Assembly (NCBI RefSeq): GCF_007673235.1
Contig: NZ_VDZH01000001.1
Location: 363,261-427,260 of the forward strand
Direction: 5' to 3'
Origin: Curtobacterium pusillum
GTDB taxonomy: Bacteria; Actinomycetota; Actinomycetes; Actinomycetales; Microbacteriaceae
Length of the DNA: 64,000 bases
Shown here: positions 1 through 7,619 of the stretch, in pieces
How positions within the stretch are numbered: position 1 is the stretch's first letter
Layout of the letters: each line of letters begins with the position of its first letter
Made by a program: the position numbers and the translations under genes
The notes under the pieces: generated by a model
Told to the model about the DNA's origin: nothing
Databases searched by the model: none
The model's input: only the letters and a program-made list of their open reading frames with translations

Positions 1-62
1 GGGGGGGGGGGCCGGCGCGGCGCCCCGGCGGCCCCCCCCCCGCCCCCCCCCCCCCCCCTCCT
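1..62. other. Low-complexity G/C run at window edge
   Basis: The first 62 bases are almost entirely runs of G then C, broken only by a few GCC/GGC steps. No coding frame or regulatory signal is visible. Nothing else in the window resembles it. It is more likely an assembly or read-end artefact than genuine chromosome; this is inference. Confidence 0.7.
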
Positions 63-131
63 GGGTGCGTTTCGTCCCATCGGGGCCGACATGGAAAGCG
101 AAATCGCGCGTAGGGGGCAGGAATTTCCGGC

Positions 132-226
132 CTCCTACGCGCGGAACGACCTCCTACGAGCGGAACTGCCTCCTACGCGCGGAACGACTTCCTACGCGCG
201 GAACGACTTCCTACGCGCGGGACGGC
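132..226. repeat. Five 19-bp tandem repeats
   Basis: Five contiguous 19-bp units begin at 132, 151, 170, 189 and 208, with consensus CTCCTACGCGCGGAACGAC. The array ends three bases before the SURF1 stop codon, on its 3' side. A related inverted half (CGCGCGTAGGGGGC) lies at about 106-119, so the region can also fold as a hairpin. The same 19-bp unit, in the opposite orientation, forms a second array at 44529-44585. There are no spacers, so it is not CRISPR. The rest of 63-229 holds no gene. Confidence 0.85.
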
Positions 227-229
227 TCG

Positions 230-1204
230 TCAGCTCCGGCGGGCGGCGAGCAGCTCGTCCTCGATCTCCGCGTCCGTCTTGGGTCGGGCGTCCTTGCGGC
301 GCTGCCGCTCCTGGGCGCGCTCGCGCTCCTCGGGGTCGTCCTGGTTGAGGTTCCGGTACTCCTGCACCATCAGGTACGCCAGGAACCCGAACCCGCCGGC
401 CGCGAACATGAACCACTGGATGAAGTAGCTCAGGTGCAGCCCGGTGTCGGCGGTCGGGCGCTCCCAGCCGAGGGGTCGTGCCTCGGTCGGGGCCGGCGAC
501 TCGGACGCGAGCTGGCCGTAGGCGCCGGTGTAGATCGGCGTGTCGACCTTCTTCGCGACGTCGGAGAGCGTCACGGACTGCACCTGGTCGGTGTGCGCCG
601 GGTCGGTCCGGCCGGGGATGCGCGGTTCGCTCTCCTGCAGGCGGACGATCGCGGTGACGTCGCCGGACGGGGGAGCGGGGACGTGGTCGGGGGCGTCCTG
701 TGCGTTGCCGGTGGGGACCCAGCCACGGTCGACGACGAACGCCCGGCCGTCGGCGGTGACGAGCGGGGTGAGGACCTCGAACCCGGGCTGCCCGTTGTGG
801 ACGCGGTTCCGGACGAGCAGCTGGTCGTCGGTGTCGTACCGCCCGGTGACGCTGACCCGGAGCCAGGTCTGCGAGTCGTCCCAGCTGGCGGCCTTCGGGA
901 GTGCCTGGTCGAGCGGCACCGGGGTGTGCTCGTAGTTCTGTGCGACCTGCTCGTTCTGGCGGACGGCCTCGTTCCGGCGGTCCCACTGCCACATGCCGAA
1001 CAGGGCGCAGACGATAGCGAAGGCGACCGCGATCGCGAAGTAGCCGAGCCACCGGCGGCTCTGCACGAAGCGCCAGCCGACGAACGGCTTGTCGGGGTCG
1101 CGTTCAGCGGTCGCGGTGTCCGTGTCGGTCGCAGCCACGGCGCGCGCGATCTTCTGCGCGTGGCGTCGGCCGTAGCGCGAGCTCGGGTCGAACCGGTCGC
1201 TCAC
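230..1204 (-). CDS. SURF1 family cytochrome oxidase assembly protein
   Basis: Membrane protein that assists maturation of cytochrome c oxidase. The 324-residue product has the SURF1 plan. A charged cytosolic N-terminus leads to a first membrane helix at about residues 52-72, ending in the family's WQWDRR. An extracytoplasmic domain follows, with VVDRGWVP as the conserved GWVP-type motif. A second helix near residues 255-275 (YFIQWFMFAAGGFGFLAYL) precedes a Lys/Arg/Glu-rich tail. The start is GTG and overlaps the upstream gene's TGA by 4 bp (GTGA), so it is translationally coupled. It is the last gene of a three-gene minus-strand operon with a DUF3099 protein and a small Cys-containing protein. 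The 19-bp repeat array lies just downstream. Confidence 0.92.
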   Translation of the reverse strand: MSDRFDPSSRYGRRHAQKIARAVAATDTDTATAERDPDKPFVGWRFVQSRRWLGYFAIAVAFAIVCALFGMWQWDRRNEAVRQNEQVAQNYEHTPVPLDQALPKAASWDDSQTWLRVSVTGRYDTDDQLLVRNRVHNGQPGFEVLTPLVTADGRAFVVDRGWVPTGNAQDAPDHVPAPPSGDVTAIVRLQESEPRIPGRTDPAHTDQVQSVTLSDVAKKVDTPIYTGAYGQLASESPAPTEARPLGWERPTADTGLHLSYFIQWFMFAAGGFGFLAYLMVQEYRNLNQDDPEERERAQERQRRKDARPKTDAEIEDELLAARRS

Positions 1205-1509
1205 CGACGCTCCCCGGCTGCGCGCGCACCGACGTCGTTCTTCGGGGCGTCGGCCGGGTCGCGCTCGTCGTCGAGGCGGTCCACGTCCTCGTGCATGCCG
1301 GTCACGCGGACCGGGAAGGACCGGGAGCGCAGGTAGTCGGCGAGGAAGTCACGGTGCTCGTCGCACGCGGCCCAGATCTTCACCCGGTCGGTCGCGTGGA
1401 TGCGGGGGTTGCGCCAGTTCACGCGCCACGCGGCGGTGTCGCTGCAACCGGCACGCGAGCACACCGGTGTCGAGCCGGGCTCGGTGAAGAGGTCGAACGT
1501 GGCACCCAT
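1201..1509 (-). CDS. Small Cys/His-containing conserved protein
   Basis: A 102-residue protein of unknown function. It carries CSRAGC near the N-terminus and AACDEH in the middle, a C-x4-C...C-x2-H arrangement that could bind one metal ion; this is inference. The central WRVNWRNPRIH and IWAACDEHRDFL segments look like conserved core. The ATG start at 1509 overlaps the TGA of the DUF3099 gene (ATGA). A longer reading from 1554 would run into that gene, so I reject it. Position between DUF3099 and SURF1 in a coupled operon suggests a respiratory or envelope role, but nothing in the sequence proves this. Confidence 0.8.
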   Translation of the reverse strand: MGATFDLFTEPGSTPVCSRAGCSDTAAWRVNWRNPRIHATDRVKIWAACDEHRDFLADYLRSRSFPVRVTGMHEDVDRLDDERDPADAPKNDVGARAAGERR

Positions 1510-1928
1510 CAGCGACGGCCCCACACCTTCGAGCGGTCGCCGTGGCGCTGCCATTCCTCTTGCGCGTGGTGGGCCTGTTCGCGCAGCCGGTCCTGCTCGG
1601 CGCGGTAGGCCGCGGCCCGGTCGTCCTCCTGCTGCTCGCGGAGCCGCGGGTCGACGGCGTCGTAGAGCTCGATGGCACCGGCCGGGCGCACGATGTCGCT
1701 CTCGGCACGACTGCCCGCGTTCGCGATGATCACGGCCACCCAGGGGATGACACCGGCGAGGACGATCGGGATGACCGCGAGCCAGGTGTGCCAGACCGAC
1801 CAGACGAGCACGGCACCGATGAAGAACACGACGCGGAGGGCCATCTGCCAGACGTAGCGGGACAGGCGGTGCGCACGATCCTGCTCCGGAGAGTCCGGGA
1901 GCGTGGTGATGCTGTGCGTCGTCTTCAT
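1509..1928 (-). CDS. DUF3099 membrane protein
   Basis: A 139-residue actinobacterial DUF3099 protein. It starts MKTTHSITTLP, a typical opening of the family. Two closely spaced hydrophobic helices span about residues 27-68 (ALRVVFFIGAVLVWSVWHTW and LAVIPIVLAGVIPWVAVIIA), followed by a charged, Gln/Glu/Arg-rich cytosolic tail. The ATG at 1928 is preceded by AGGAAAG. An in-frame upstream extension to 2081 is rejected because it is proline/arginine-rich and crosses the promoter. A -10 candidate TAGGCT lies at 1957-1962 on the minus strand, giving a short leader. First gene of the operon with the Cys/His protein and SURF1. Function is unknown. Confidence 0.9.
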   Translation of the reverse strand: MKTTHSITTLPDSPEQDRAHRLSRYVWQMALRVVFFIGAVLVWSVWHTWLAVIPIVLAGVIPWVAVIIANAGSRAESDIVRPAGAIELYDAVDPRLREQQEDDRAAAYRAEQDRLREQAHHAQEEWQRHGDRSKVWGRR

Positions 1929-2095
1929 ACGGTGTTCTTTCCTCTGCCCAGGGTCAAGCCTAAGCCCGCATGGCCGGACATGGGTGCAGCGCGCGGGTGC
2001 CGGATGTCGGGTTTCTGCTCGGGTACGCTCGTCCGGGCGTGTCCGAGCCGTGACCGGACCGGCGCGCCGTGCACCCCACACCGAACGGAGCGACC

Positions 2096-2809
2096 ATGAG
2101 CACCCCCCGTACCGTCCTCATCACCGGCGGCAACCGCGGCATCGGCCGAGCACTGGCGGAGCGCTTCGTCGCCGCCGGCCACCGCGTCGCGGTCACCTCC
2201 CGCAGCGGTCAGGGCGGCCCCGAGGGTGCGCTCACCGTGCAGGCCGACATCACGGACACCGCCTCCGTCGACGCCGCCTACACGCAGGTCGAGGCCGAGC
2301 TCGGCCCGGTCGAGGTCCTCGTCGCGAACGCCGGGATCACCAACGACCAGCTGCTGCTCCGGATGTCCGAGGAGGACTTCACGAGCGTCATCGACACGAA
2401 CCTCACGGGGACGTTCCGGGTCGTCAAGCGCGCCACGAAGGGCATGATGAAGGCGAAGTTCGGCCGCATCGTGCTCATGTCGAGCGTCGTCGGCGCCTAC
2501 GGCCAGGTCGGCCAGGTCAACTACGCGTCGTCGAAGGCCGCACTCGTCGGCATGGCGCGGTCGATCACGCGCGAGTTGGGCTCCCGTGGCATCACGGCGA
2601 ACGTCGTCGCGCCCGGCTTCATCCAGACCGACATGACGGCAGCGCTGCCCGAGGAACTGCAGGCCGAGTTCAAGAAGCAGATCCCGGCGGCGCGCTACGG
2701 CACGGTCGACGACGTCGCGGACGCCACGCTGTTCCTCGCGAGCGACGGTGCCGGGTACGTCTCCGGCGCGGTCATCCCGGTCGACGGCGGCCTCGGGATG
2801 GGCCACTAG
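2096..2809 (+). CDS. fabG: 3-oxoacyl-ACP reductase (SDR family)
   Basis: NADPH-dependent short-chain reductase, most like FabG, which reduces 3-oxoacyl-ACP in fatty acid elongation. The 237-residue product has the Rossmann motif GGNRGIG at residues 11-17, then VANAGITND. The catalytic set is Ser in LMSSVVGAYGQVGQ, Tyr143 and Lys147 (NYASSK). The C-terminal AGYVSGAVIPVDGGLGMGH is characteristic of FabG. ATG at 2096 is preceded by ACGGAGCG; a longer start at 2069 lacks a ribosome site. A -10 candidate TACGCT lies at 2024-2029. It is divergent from the DUF3099 operon and convergent with serB across a strong hairpin. Other SDR substrates cannot be excluded. Confidence 0.88.
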   Translation: MSTPRTVLITGGNRGIGRALAERFVAAGHRVAVTSRSGQGGPEGALTVQADITDTASVDAAYTQVEAELGPVEVLVANAGITNDQLLLRMSEEDFTSVIDTNLTGTFRVVKRATKGMMKAKFGRIVLMSSVVGAYGQVGQVNYASSKAALVGMARSITRELGSRGITANVVAPGFIQTDMTAALPEELQAEFKKQIPAARYGTVDDVADATLFLASDGAGYVSGAVIPVDGGLGMGH

Positions 2810-2827
2810 GGCGCGCCCCCGGCTCGT

Positions 2828-2891
2828 CGTTTCGCGCTCAGCGACAGTTCACGGGCGCTGACGCCCGCGAACTGTCGCTGAGCGCGAAACG
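2828..2891. terminator. Long hairpin between convergent fabG and serB
   Basis: A 64-bp inverted repeat with 30-bp arms, one mismatch and a 4-nt loop (CTGA). The outer arms read CGTTTCGCGCTCAGCGACAG and the reverse complement. It sits between convergent genes and could end transcription from both sides, although there is no T-run. Its GCGACAG core recurs in the repeats at 12547-12715. Confidence 0.75.
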
Positions 2892-2916
2892 TCGGACGGT
2901 CGACCCACCGGCAGGG

Positions 2917-3555
2917 TCAGCCGCGCAGGCCGAGCGTCGCGAGCACCGCGGACAGGTCGCGGTCGACGACCGCGACGTCGGCCTGCTCACGCACGCGCGG
3001 CTTCGCGTCGAACGCCACGGACAGGGCAGCGACGCGCATCATCTCGAGGTCGTTCGCGCCGTCGCCGACCGCGACGGTGCGGACGAGCTTCACGCCGTCC
3101 GCGTCGGCCCACTCCCGGAGCGCGACGGCCTTGGCGTGCGCGTCCACGACGTCACCGAGCACCCGTCCGGTGAGGACGCCGTCGGTCACCTCGAGTCGGT
3201 TGGCCCGGCAGTGGTCGAGGCCGAGGCGCTCGGCGAAGGGGTCGAGGACCTCGTGGAAGCCTCCGGAGACGACACCGACGGTGCCGCCGGCGGCGTGCAC
3301 GCCGCGGACCAGCTGGTCGGCGCCCCGCGTCACGCGGACCGCGTCCTGTGCGCGTCGGAAGACGTCGGCCTGGAGGCCCGTCAGGGTTGCGACACGCTCC
3401 CGGAGGCTCTCGGCGAAGTCGATCTCGCCGCGCATGGCGCGCTCCGTGATCGCCGCGACCTGTGGTCGGGTCCCGGCGGTGTCCGCCAGGAGTTCGATGA
3501 CCTCGTCCTCGAGGAGCGTGGAATCGGCATCGAGGACGACGAGGAAGCGTGGCAC
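2917..3555 (-). CDS. serB: Phosphoserine phosphatase (HAD family)
   Basis: Hydrolyses O-phosphoserine to serine, the last step of serine synthesis. The 212-residue protein shows all HAD phosphatase motifs. Motif I is LDADSTLLEDE at about residues 8-18, with the nucleophile Asp and the Glu typical of SerB. Motif II is VVSGGF, and motif III is the Lys before VALREW together with GDGANDLEMM. There is no N-terminal ACT domain, so this is the short form. The GTG start at 3555 lies 6 nt after a minus-strand -10 candidate TACCGT (3562-3567), so the message is probably leaderless. It is monocistronic and convergent with fabG. Confidence 0.93.
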   Translation of the reverse strand: MPRFLVVLDADSTLLEDEVIELLADTAGTRPQVAAITERAMRGEIDFAESLRERVATLTGLQADVFRRAQDAVRVTRGADQLVRGVHAAGGTVGVVSGGFHEVLDPFAERLGLDHCRANRLEVTDGVLTGRVLGDVVDAHAKAVALREWADADGVKLVRTVAVGDGANDLEMMRVAALSVAFDAKPRVREQADVAVVDRDLSAVLATLGLRG

Positions 3556-3561
3556 GCACCA

Positions 3562-3567
3562 ACGGTA
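3562..3567 (-). promoter_or_regulatory. -10 hexamer of leaderless serB promoter
   Basis: TACCGT on the minus strand, 6 nt before the GTG start of serB. Matches the TANNNT spacing seen across the window. Confidence 0.55.
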
Positions 3568-3576
3568 CCGACTGTC

Positions 3577-3620
3577 GGAGGCGCGGCCGACGTGCGTTAC
3601 GTCAGCCGCGCCTCCAGGCC
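3577..3620. repeat. Family A (GGAGGCGCGG) inverted repeat
   Basis: Arms GGAGGCGCGGC (3577-3587) and its complement (3605-3615) separated by 17 nt, followed by AGGCC. It lies between serB (minus) and the 3' end of glgC (minus), so it may also act as the glgC terminator. Confidence 0.75.
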
Positions 3621-3633
3621 GGTTCTGTCGGGA

Positions 3634-3697
3634 CGCGCCTACGCGTCTCCGCGCCTACGCGTCTCCGCGTCTCCGCGTCTCCGCGTCTACGCGTCGA
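3634..3697. repeat. 8-bp tandem repeat running into glgC stop codon
   Basis: Eight direct 8-bp units of the form CGCGTCTC, CGCGCCTA or CGCGTCTA in register from 3634 to 3697. The seventh unit supplies the TAG stop of glgC and the eighth encodes its last residues. It is probably a slippage-prone tract and could vary in length between strains. Confidence 0.85.
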
Positions 3698-4928
3698 CGC
3701 GGACGCCCTTGCCGACCACCGTGATGCCGGATTCGGTGACCGTGAAGCCGCGTGCCTCGTCGGCCTCACGGTCGACGCCCACCTGAGCGCCCGGAGCGAT
3801 GACGACGTCCTTGTCGAGGATTGCGCGGTTCACGACGGAGCCCGCGCCGATGGACGCTCGCTCGAAGACGATCGAGTCGAGGACCTTCGCGCCGGAGTCG
3901 ATCCCGCACCACGGGCCGATCATGCTGCGTTCGACCTGCGCCCCCGAGACCAGGCACCCGAGCGACACGAGGGAGTCCACCGTGGACCCGGTGTTGCCGT
4001 TGGCGTCGCGCACGAACTTCGCCGGGGGCAGGTTCGTCTGCTGGTTGAAGATCGGCCAGTCCTGGTTGTACAGATTGAACACCGGGACGGGTGCGATGAG
4101 GTCCATGTGGGCATCGAAGAACGAATCGATCGTCCCCACGTCGCGCCAGTAGTACCGGTCGCGCTCGTTCGAGCCGGGGACTTCGTTGCGCTTGAGGTCG
4201 TAGACGCCGGCGTCGCCGCGGTTCACGAAGTCCGGGACGATGTCGCCGCCCATGTCGTGGTTCGACGTCTCGATCTGGCCATCTCGCAGGACCGCGTCGA
4301 CGAGTGCGTCGGCGTCGAAGACGTAGTTGCCCATCGACGCGAGGATCTCGCCAGGGGAGTCGGCCAGGCCCACGGCGTCCTTCGGCTTCTCGAGGAACGC
4401 GTCGATCTTCGTCGGGTCGTCGTCAGCCACCTGGATGACGCCGAACTGGTCGGCGAGCCCGATCGGCTGCCGGATCGCGGCGACGGTCGCGCTGCGGCCG
4501 GAGGCGATGTGCGCCTCGACCATCTGGTGGAAGTCCATCCGGTACACGTGGTCGGCGCCGACCACGACGACGATGTCGGGGCGTTCGTCACGCAGCAGGT
4601 TGAGCGACTGCAGGATCGCGTCGGCCGAACCGGCGAACCAGCGCTTGCCGAGTCGCTGCTGTGCGGGGACCGACGCGACGTAGGAGCCGAGCAGCCCCTC
4701 CATGCGCCAGGTCTCCGCGACGTGACGGTCGAGACTGTGCGACTTGTACTGGGTCAGGACGACGATCTTCTGCAGCCCGGAGTTCACCAGGTTCGAGAGT
4801 GCGAAGTCGATGAGACGGAAGTTCCCGCCGAACGGGACAGCGGGCTTCGCCCGGTCGGCCGTGAGCGGCATGAGCCGCTTGCCCTCGCCGCCGGCGAGCA
4901 CGATGCCGAAGACCTTCTTTGGTGCCAT
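3687..4928 (-). CDS. glgC: Glucose-1-phosphate adenylyltransferase
   Basis: Makes ADP-glucose from ATP and glucose-1-phosphate, the committed step of bacterial glycogen synthesis. The 413-residue length matches the family. The nucleotide loop is [13 protein letters not shown] at about residues 11-23, followed by [30 protein letters not shown] carries the catalytic Asp. The sugar-phosphate-binding FLEKP follows, and the C-terminal left-handed beta-helix contains the S-x-V and I-x-x-G repeats. The ATG at 4928 sits 7 nt after the minus-strand -10 TACTGT, so the message is probably leaderless. Divergent from glgA across 47 bp. An 8-bp tandem repeat forms the 3' end. Confidence 0.95.
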   Translation of the reverse strand: MAPKKVFGIVLAGGEGKRLMPLTADRAKPAVPFGGNFRLIDFALSNLVNSGLQKIVVLTQYKSHSLDRHVAETWRMEGLLGSYVASVPAQQRLGKRWFAGSADAILQSLNLLRDERPDIVVVVGADHVYRMDFHQMVEAHIASGRSATVAAIRQPIGLADQFGVIQVADDDPTKIDAFLEKPKDAVGLADSPGEILASMGNYVFDADALVDAVLRDGQIETSNHDMGGDIVPDFVNRGDAGVYDLKRNEVPGSNERDRYYWRDVGTIDSFFDAHMDLIAPVPVFNLYNQDWPIFNQQTNLPPAKFVRDANGNTGSTVDSLVSLGCLVSGAQVERSMIGPWCGIDSGAKVLDSIVFERASIGAGSVVNRAILDKDVVIAPGAQVGVDREADEARGFTVTESGITVVGKGVRVDA

Positions 4929-4935
4929 GCCGCTC

Positions 4936-4969
4936 ACAGTAGGCGTCAGCACTGGGAACCGGTTACGTT
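4936..4969. promoter_or_regulatory. Divergent glgC/glgA promoters
   Basis: The 47-bp intergenic gap holds two back-to-back -10 hexamers. TACTGT on the minus strand (4936-4941) is 7 nt before the glgC ATG. TACGTT on the plus strand (4964-4969) is 6 nt before the glgA GTG. Both messages would be leaderless, and each -35 must lie in or near the other promoter. This arrangement allows joint regulation. Confidence 0.55.
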
Positions 4970-4975
4970 GAACGC

Positions 4976-6175
4976 GTGCGAGTCGATCTGCTGACCAGGG
5001 AGTATCCGCCGGAGGTCTACGGCGGTGCGGGTGTCCACGTGGCCGAACTGACCGCGGCGCTCCGCTCCGGGACCGACACCGAGGTGCGCGTCCGCGCCTT
5101 CGGGGCGTTCCGTGACGAGCCCGACGTGTGGGCCTACCGCACGCCCGACTCGCTCGGGCAGGCGAACGGCGCACTGCAGGCGCTCGCCACCGACGTGGCC
5201 ATCGCGGCGGACGTCGAGGGCGCCGACGTCGTGCACTCGCACACCTGGTACGCGAACGCGGCAGGCCGGATCGCGCAGTTGACCTACGGCATCCCGCACG
5301 TCGTCACGGCGCACAGCCTCGAGCCGCTGCGGCCGTGGAAGGCCGAGCAGCTCGGCGGTGGCTACCGGCTGTCGAGCTGGATGGAGCGGGAGGCGTTCGA
5401 GAACGCGGACGGTGTCATCGCGGTGTCGAAGGCGATGCGTGCGGACATCCTGCGCTCGTACCCGTCGATCGACCCGGCGAAGGTGCACGTCGTCTACAAC
5501 GGCATCGACATCGACGAGTGGAAGCCGCAGGTGGACGAGGACGCGGTGCGCGCGCTCGGGATCGACCCGTCCCGCCCCAGCGTCGTGTTCGTCGGACGCA
5601 TCACCCGGCAGAAGGGCCTGCCGTACCTGCTCCGCGCGGTGGCCTCGCTGCCGTCGGACGTCCAGATCGTGCTCTGCGCCGGGGCGCCGGACACCCCGGA
5701 GATCATGGCCGAGGTCACCTCCCTCGTGGAAGGCCTGCGTGCGGAGCGGGAGGGCGTGGTCTGGATCGACCGGATGCTTGCCCACCAGGAGATCGTCAAC
5801 GTGCTGTCGTCGGGCACCGTGTTCGTGTGCCCGTCGATCTACGAGCCGCTCGGGATCGTCAACCTCGAGGCCATGGCGTGCGGGATCCCCGTCGTCGGCA
5901 CCGGCACCGGGGGCATCCCCGAGGTCGTCGCGGACGGGCTGACCGGGCGCATCGTGCCGATCGACCAGGCGCAGGACGGCACCGGCACCCCGACCGACCC
6001 CGATCGCTACGTGGCGGACCTCGCCGCGACGCTGAACGAGGTGCTCGCGGACGAGGGGCTGGCGAAGCTCATGGGCCGCGCCGGACGTCTCCGCGTCGAG
6101 ACCGAGTTCACCTGGGACGCGATCGCGGAGCGGACACGGCAGGTCTACGACGAGGTGCTCGGCCGAAACCTCTAG
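4976..6175 (+). CDS. glgA: Glycogen synthase / maltose-1-phosphate synthase (GT4)
   Basis: Glycosyltransferase using ADP-glucose made by the divergent glgC product. In mycobacteria the equivalent neighbour of glgC is GlgM, which makes alpha-maltose-1-phosphate for the GlgE pathway; older annotations call it glycogen synthase GlgA. The 399-residue protein begins [22 protein letters not shown], carrying the glycine-rich acceptor loop. It has VHSHTWYAN and the hinge [16 protein letters not shown] at about residues 201-217. The donor site is [18 protein letters not shown], with the E-x7-E motif. The GTG at 4976 is 6 nt after TACGTT. Whether the product is glycogen or maltose-1-phosphate cannot be read from sequence alone. 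A TreS gene lies nearby, but no glgE is in the window. Confidence 0.88.
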   Translation: MRVDLLTREYPPEVYGGAGVHVAELTAALRSGTDTEVRVRAFGAFRDEPDVWAYRTPDSLGQANGALQALATDVAIAADVEGADVVHSHTWYANAAGRIAQLTYGIPHVVTAHSLEPLRPWKAEQLGGGYRLSSWMEREAFENADGVIAVSKAMRADILRSYPSIDPAKVHVVYNGIDIDEWKPQVDEDAVRALGIDPSRPSVVFVGRITRQKGLPYLLRAVASLPSDVQIVLCAGAPDTPEIMAEVTSLVEGLRAEREGVVWIDRMLAHQEIVNVLSSGTVFVCPSIYEPLGIVNLEAMACGIPVVGTGTGGIPEVVADGLTGRIVPIDQAQDGTGTPTDPDRYVADLAATLNEVLADEGLAKLMGRAGRLRVETEFTWDAIAERTRQVYDEVLGRNL

Positions 6176-6178
6176 GCT
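6173..6178 (+). promoter_or_regulatory. -10 hexamer made from glgA stop codon
   Basis: TAGGCT, 6 nt before the ATG of the ABC ATPase. Its first three bases are the TAG stop codon of glgA. Confidence 0.55.
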
Positions 6179-6184
6179 GGACGC

Positions 6185-6967
6185 ATGCCCTCGGTCGTGC
6201 GCTTGTCAGACGTCTCCGTGGTCCGCAACGGGGCCACCATCCTCGACGGGATCTCGTGGGAGGTGCAGGACGACGAACGCTGGGTCGTGCTCGGTGCCAA
6301 CGGTGCCGGCAAGACCACGTTGCTGCAGGTCGCGGGCGCGCAGAGCTTCCCGACCTCGGGCGACGTCGAGGTGCTCGGCACGGAGCTCGGCGGCGCCGAC
6401 CTCTTCGAGCTGCGTCCCCGCATCGGCTTCGCGTCGACCGCCCTCGCCCGCCGCATCCCGGTGACCGAGAAGGTCATCGACGTGGTGCTCACCGCGGCGT
6501 ACTCGGTCACGGGTCGCTGGAACGAGGAGTACGAGGAGCTCGACGTCCGTCGTGCGCAGCGCGTGCTCGAGGAGTGGGGCCTCGGGGCCTTCACCGACCG
6601 GACGTTCGGCGAGCTGAGCGACGGCGAGCAGAAGCGCGTCCAGATCGCCCGTGCCGTGATGACGGACCCGGAGATCCTGTTCCTGGACGAGCCCGCGGCG
6701 TCGCTCGACCTCGGCGCCCGCGAGAGCCTGGTCCGCACCCTCGGCGGCTACGCCCAGAGCGAGGACTCGCCCGCGATCGTCATCGTCACCCACCACGTCG
6801 AGGAGATCCCGGCCGGGTTCACCCACGCGCTGGTGCTCTCCGACGGCCACGTGCAGGCCGCCGGTCCCATCGACGAGGTGCTCACCGCGGCGACCCTGAC
6901 CGAGGCGTTCGGCATCGAGCTCACGGTGTCGAAGGACGCCGGTCGGTACACGGCACGCGCGGCCTGA
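6185..6967 (+). CDS. ABC transporter ATP-binding protein (orphan)
   Basis: A single-domain ABC ATPase of 260 residues. It has Walker A GANGAGKTT (about residues 38-46), the signature LSDGEQKRVQIARA, Walker B EILFLDEPAAS, a D-loop SLDL and the switch histidine in VTHHVEEIP. The signature has Asp and Glu in place of the usual two Gly (LSDGE), as seen in ModF/YnjD-like ATPases. No permease or binding protein is adjacent, so the substrate and even a transport role are unknown. It starts 9 bp after the glgA stop, yet has its own -10 (TAGGCT). An inverted repeat at 6988-7009 (GCCGTCT, 8 nt, AGACGGC) follows the gene and may be its terminator or part of the rpmE2 promoter. Confidence 0.85.
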   Translation: MPSVVRLSDVSVVRNGATILDGISWEVQDDERWVVLGANGAGKTTLLQVAGAQSFPTSGDVEVLGTELGGADLFELRPRIGFASTALARRIPVTEKVIDVVLTAAYSVTGRWNEEYEELDVRRAQRVLEEWGLGAFTDRTFGELSDGEQKRVQIARAVMTDPEILFLDEPAASLDLGARESLVRTLGGYAQSEDSPAIVIVTHHVEEIPAGFTHALVLSDGHVQAAGPIDEVLTAATLTEAFGIELTVSKDAGRYTARAA

Positions 6968-7092
6968 TCCTGCTCCACATCCGGCTCGCCGTCTGGTAAC
7001 GTAGACGGCTGGCGCAAGCCGACGACTTCCGGCGTGGTGCTTGTTCGAGCATTCGCGCAGTCCCACCCATCACCGCTATCCGAGGAATCTCC

Positions 7093-7341
7093 ATGAAGAC
7101 CGACATCCACCCCGAGTACCGCGCCATCGTCTTCCGTGACCTGGCCTCCGGTGAGACGTTCCTGACGCGTTCGACCGCGAACAGCGACAAGACCATCGAG
7201 CTCGACGGTGCGACCTACCCGGTCATCGACGTCGAGATCTCCTCCGCTTCGCACCCGTTCTACACGGGCAAGCAGCGCATCCTCGACTCGGCCGGTCGCG
7301 TCGAGAAGTTCAACCAGCGCTTCAAGAGCTTCGGCAAGTAA
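7093..7341 (+). CDS. rpmE2: 50S ribosomal protein L31 type B
   Basis: The 82-residue large-subunit protein bL31. It begins [16 protein letters not shown] and ends [10 protein letters not shown]. It contains no cysteines, so it is the zinc-free C-minus (type B) form. In other bacteria this form is often induced under zinc starvation. I see no clear Zur operator in the 125 bp upstream. A -10 candidate TAACGT (6997-7002) would give a leader of about 84 nt containing small hairpins. The ATG is preceded by GAGGAA, so this gene, unlike many others here, is leadered. A strong hairpin follows at 7359-7390. Confidence 0.96.
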   Translation: MKTDIHPEYRAIVFRDLASGETFLTRSTANSDKTIELDGATYPVIDVEISSASHPFYTGKQRILDSAGRVEKFNQRFKSFGK

Positions 7342-7358
7342 GCACGCTCTGCACGCTG

Positions 7359-7390
7359 ACGGGCGGCTCTCCTTCGGGAGGGCCGCCCGT
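7359..7390 (+). terminator. rpmE2 terminator hairpin
   Basis: Stem ACGGGCGGCTCTCC, loop TTCG, complementary strand ending GCCGCCCGT and followed by TTTG. A good candidate for an intrinsic or hairpin-assisted terminator 18 bp after the rpmE2 stop. Confidence 0.8.
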
Positions 7391-7448
7391 TTGCGTGCGC
7401 CTGGGCGGGTCCGAGCCGTGGGGTGCGCCTGCTGCGGGTCAGCGTTGA

Positions 7449-7512
7449 TTGCGCCCCGGTGCGGACATCGCGCCCGGGTGTGCGGGGGCGCGATGTCCGG
7501 AAACGGGCGCAA
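7449..7512. repeat. Inverted repeat family with GACATCGCGCCC core
   Basis: Arms made of TTGCGCCC (outer 8 bp) and CGGACATCGCGCCC (inner 14 bp) with their complements at 7486-7499 and 7505-7512. A 5-nt internal mismatch separates the two blocks. It lies between convergent rpmE2 and the exonuclease gene. A second copy at 24629-24686 shares the inner 14 bp exactly and also lies between convergent genes. Confidence 0.85.
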
Positions 7513-7619
7513 CCGGGGCACGACGCAGCCGGGGTCCGGTGCGACCGGGACCCGGTGCGACCGGTAACGTGCGCGACCGGTGTCCGGTGCGACGGGCGGA
7601 GCGGCCGGCGCCGGGCAGG

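Noticed and set aside
132..226. Possible CRISPR array
   Set aside because: The 19-bp units are contiguous with no spacers, and there are no cas genes.
6968..7092. Zur operator or riboswitch upstream of rpmE2
   Set aside because: No AT-rich Zur-type palindrome is present. The small hairpins in the 84-nt leader do not match a riboswitch I know.
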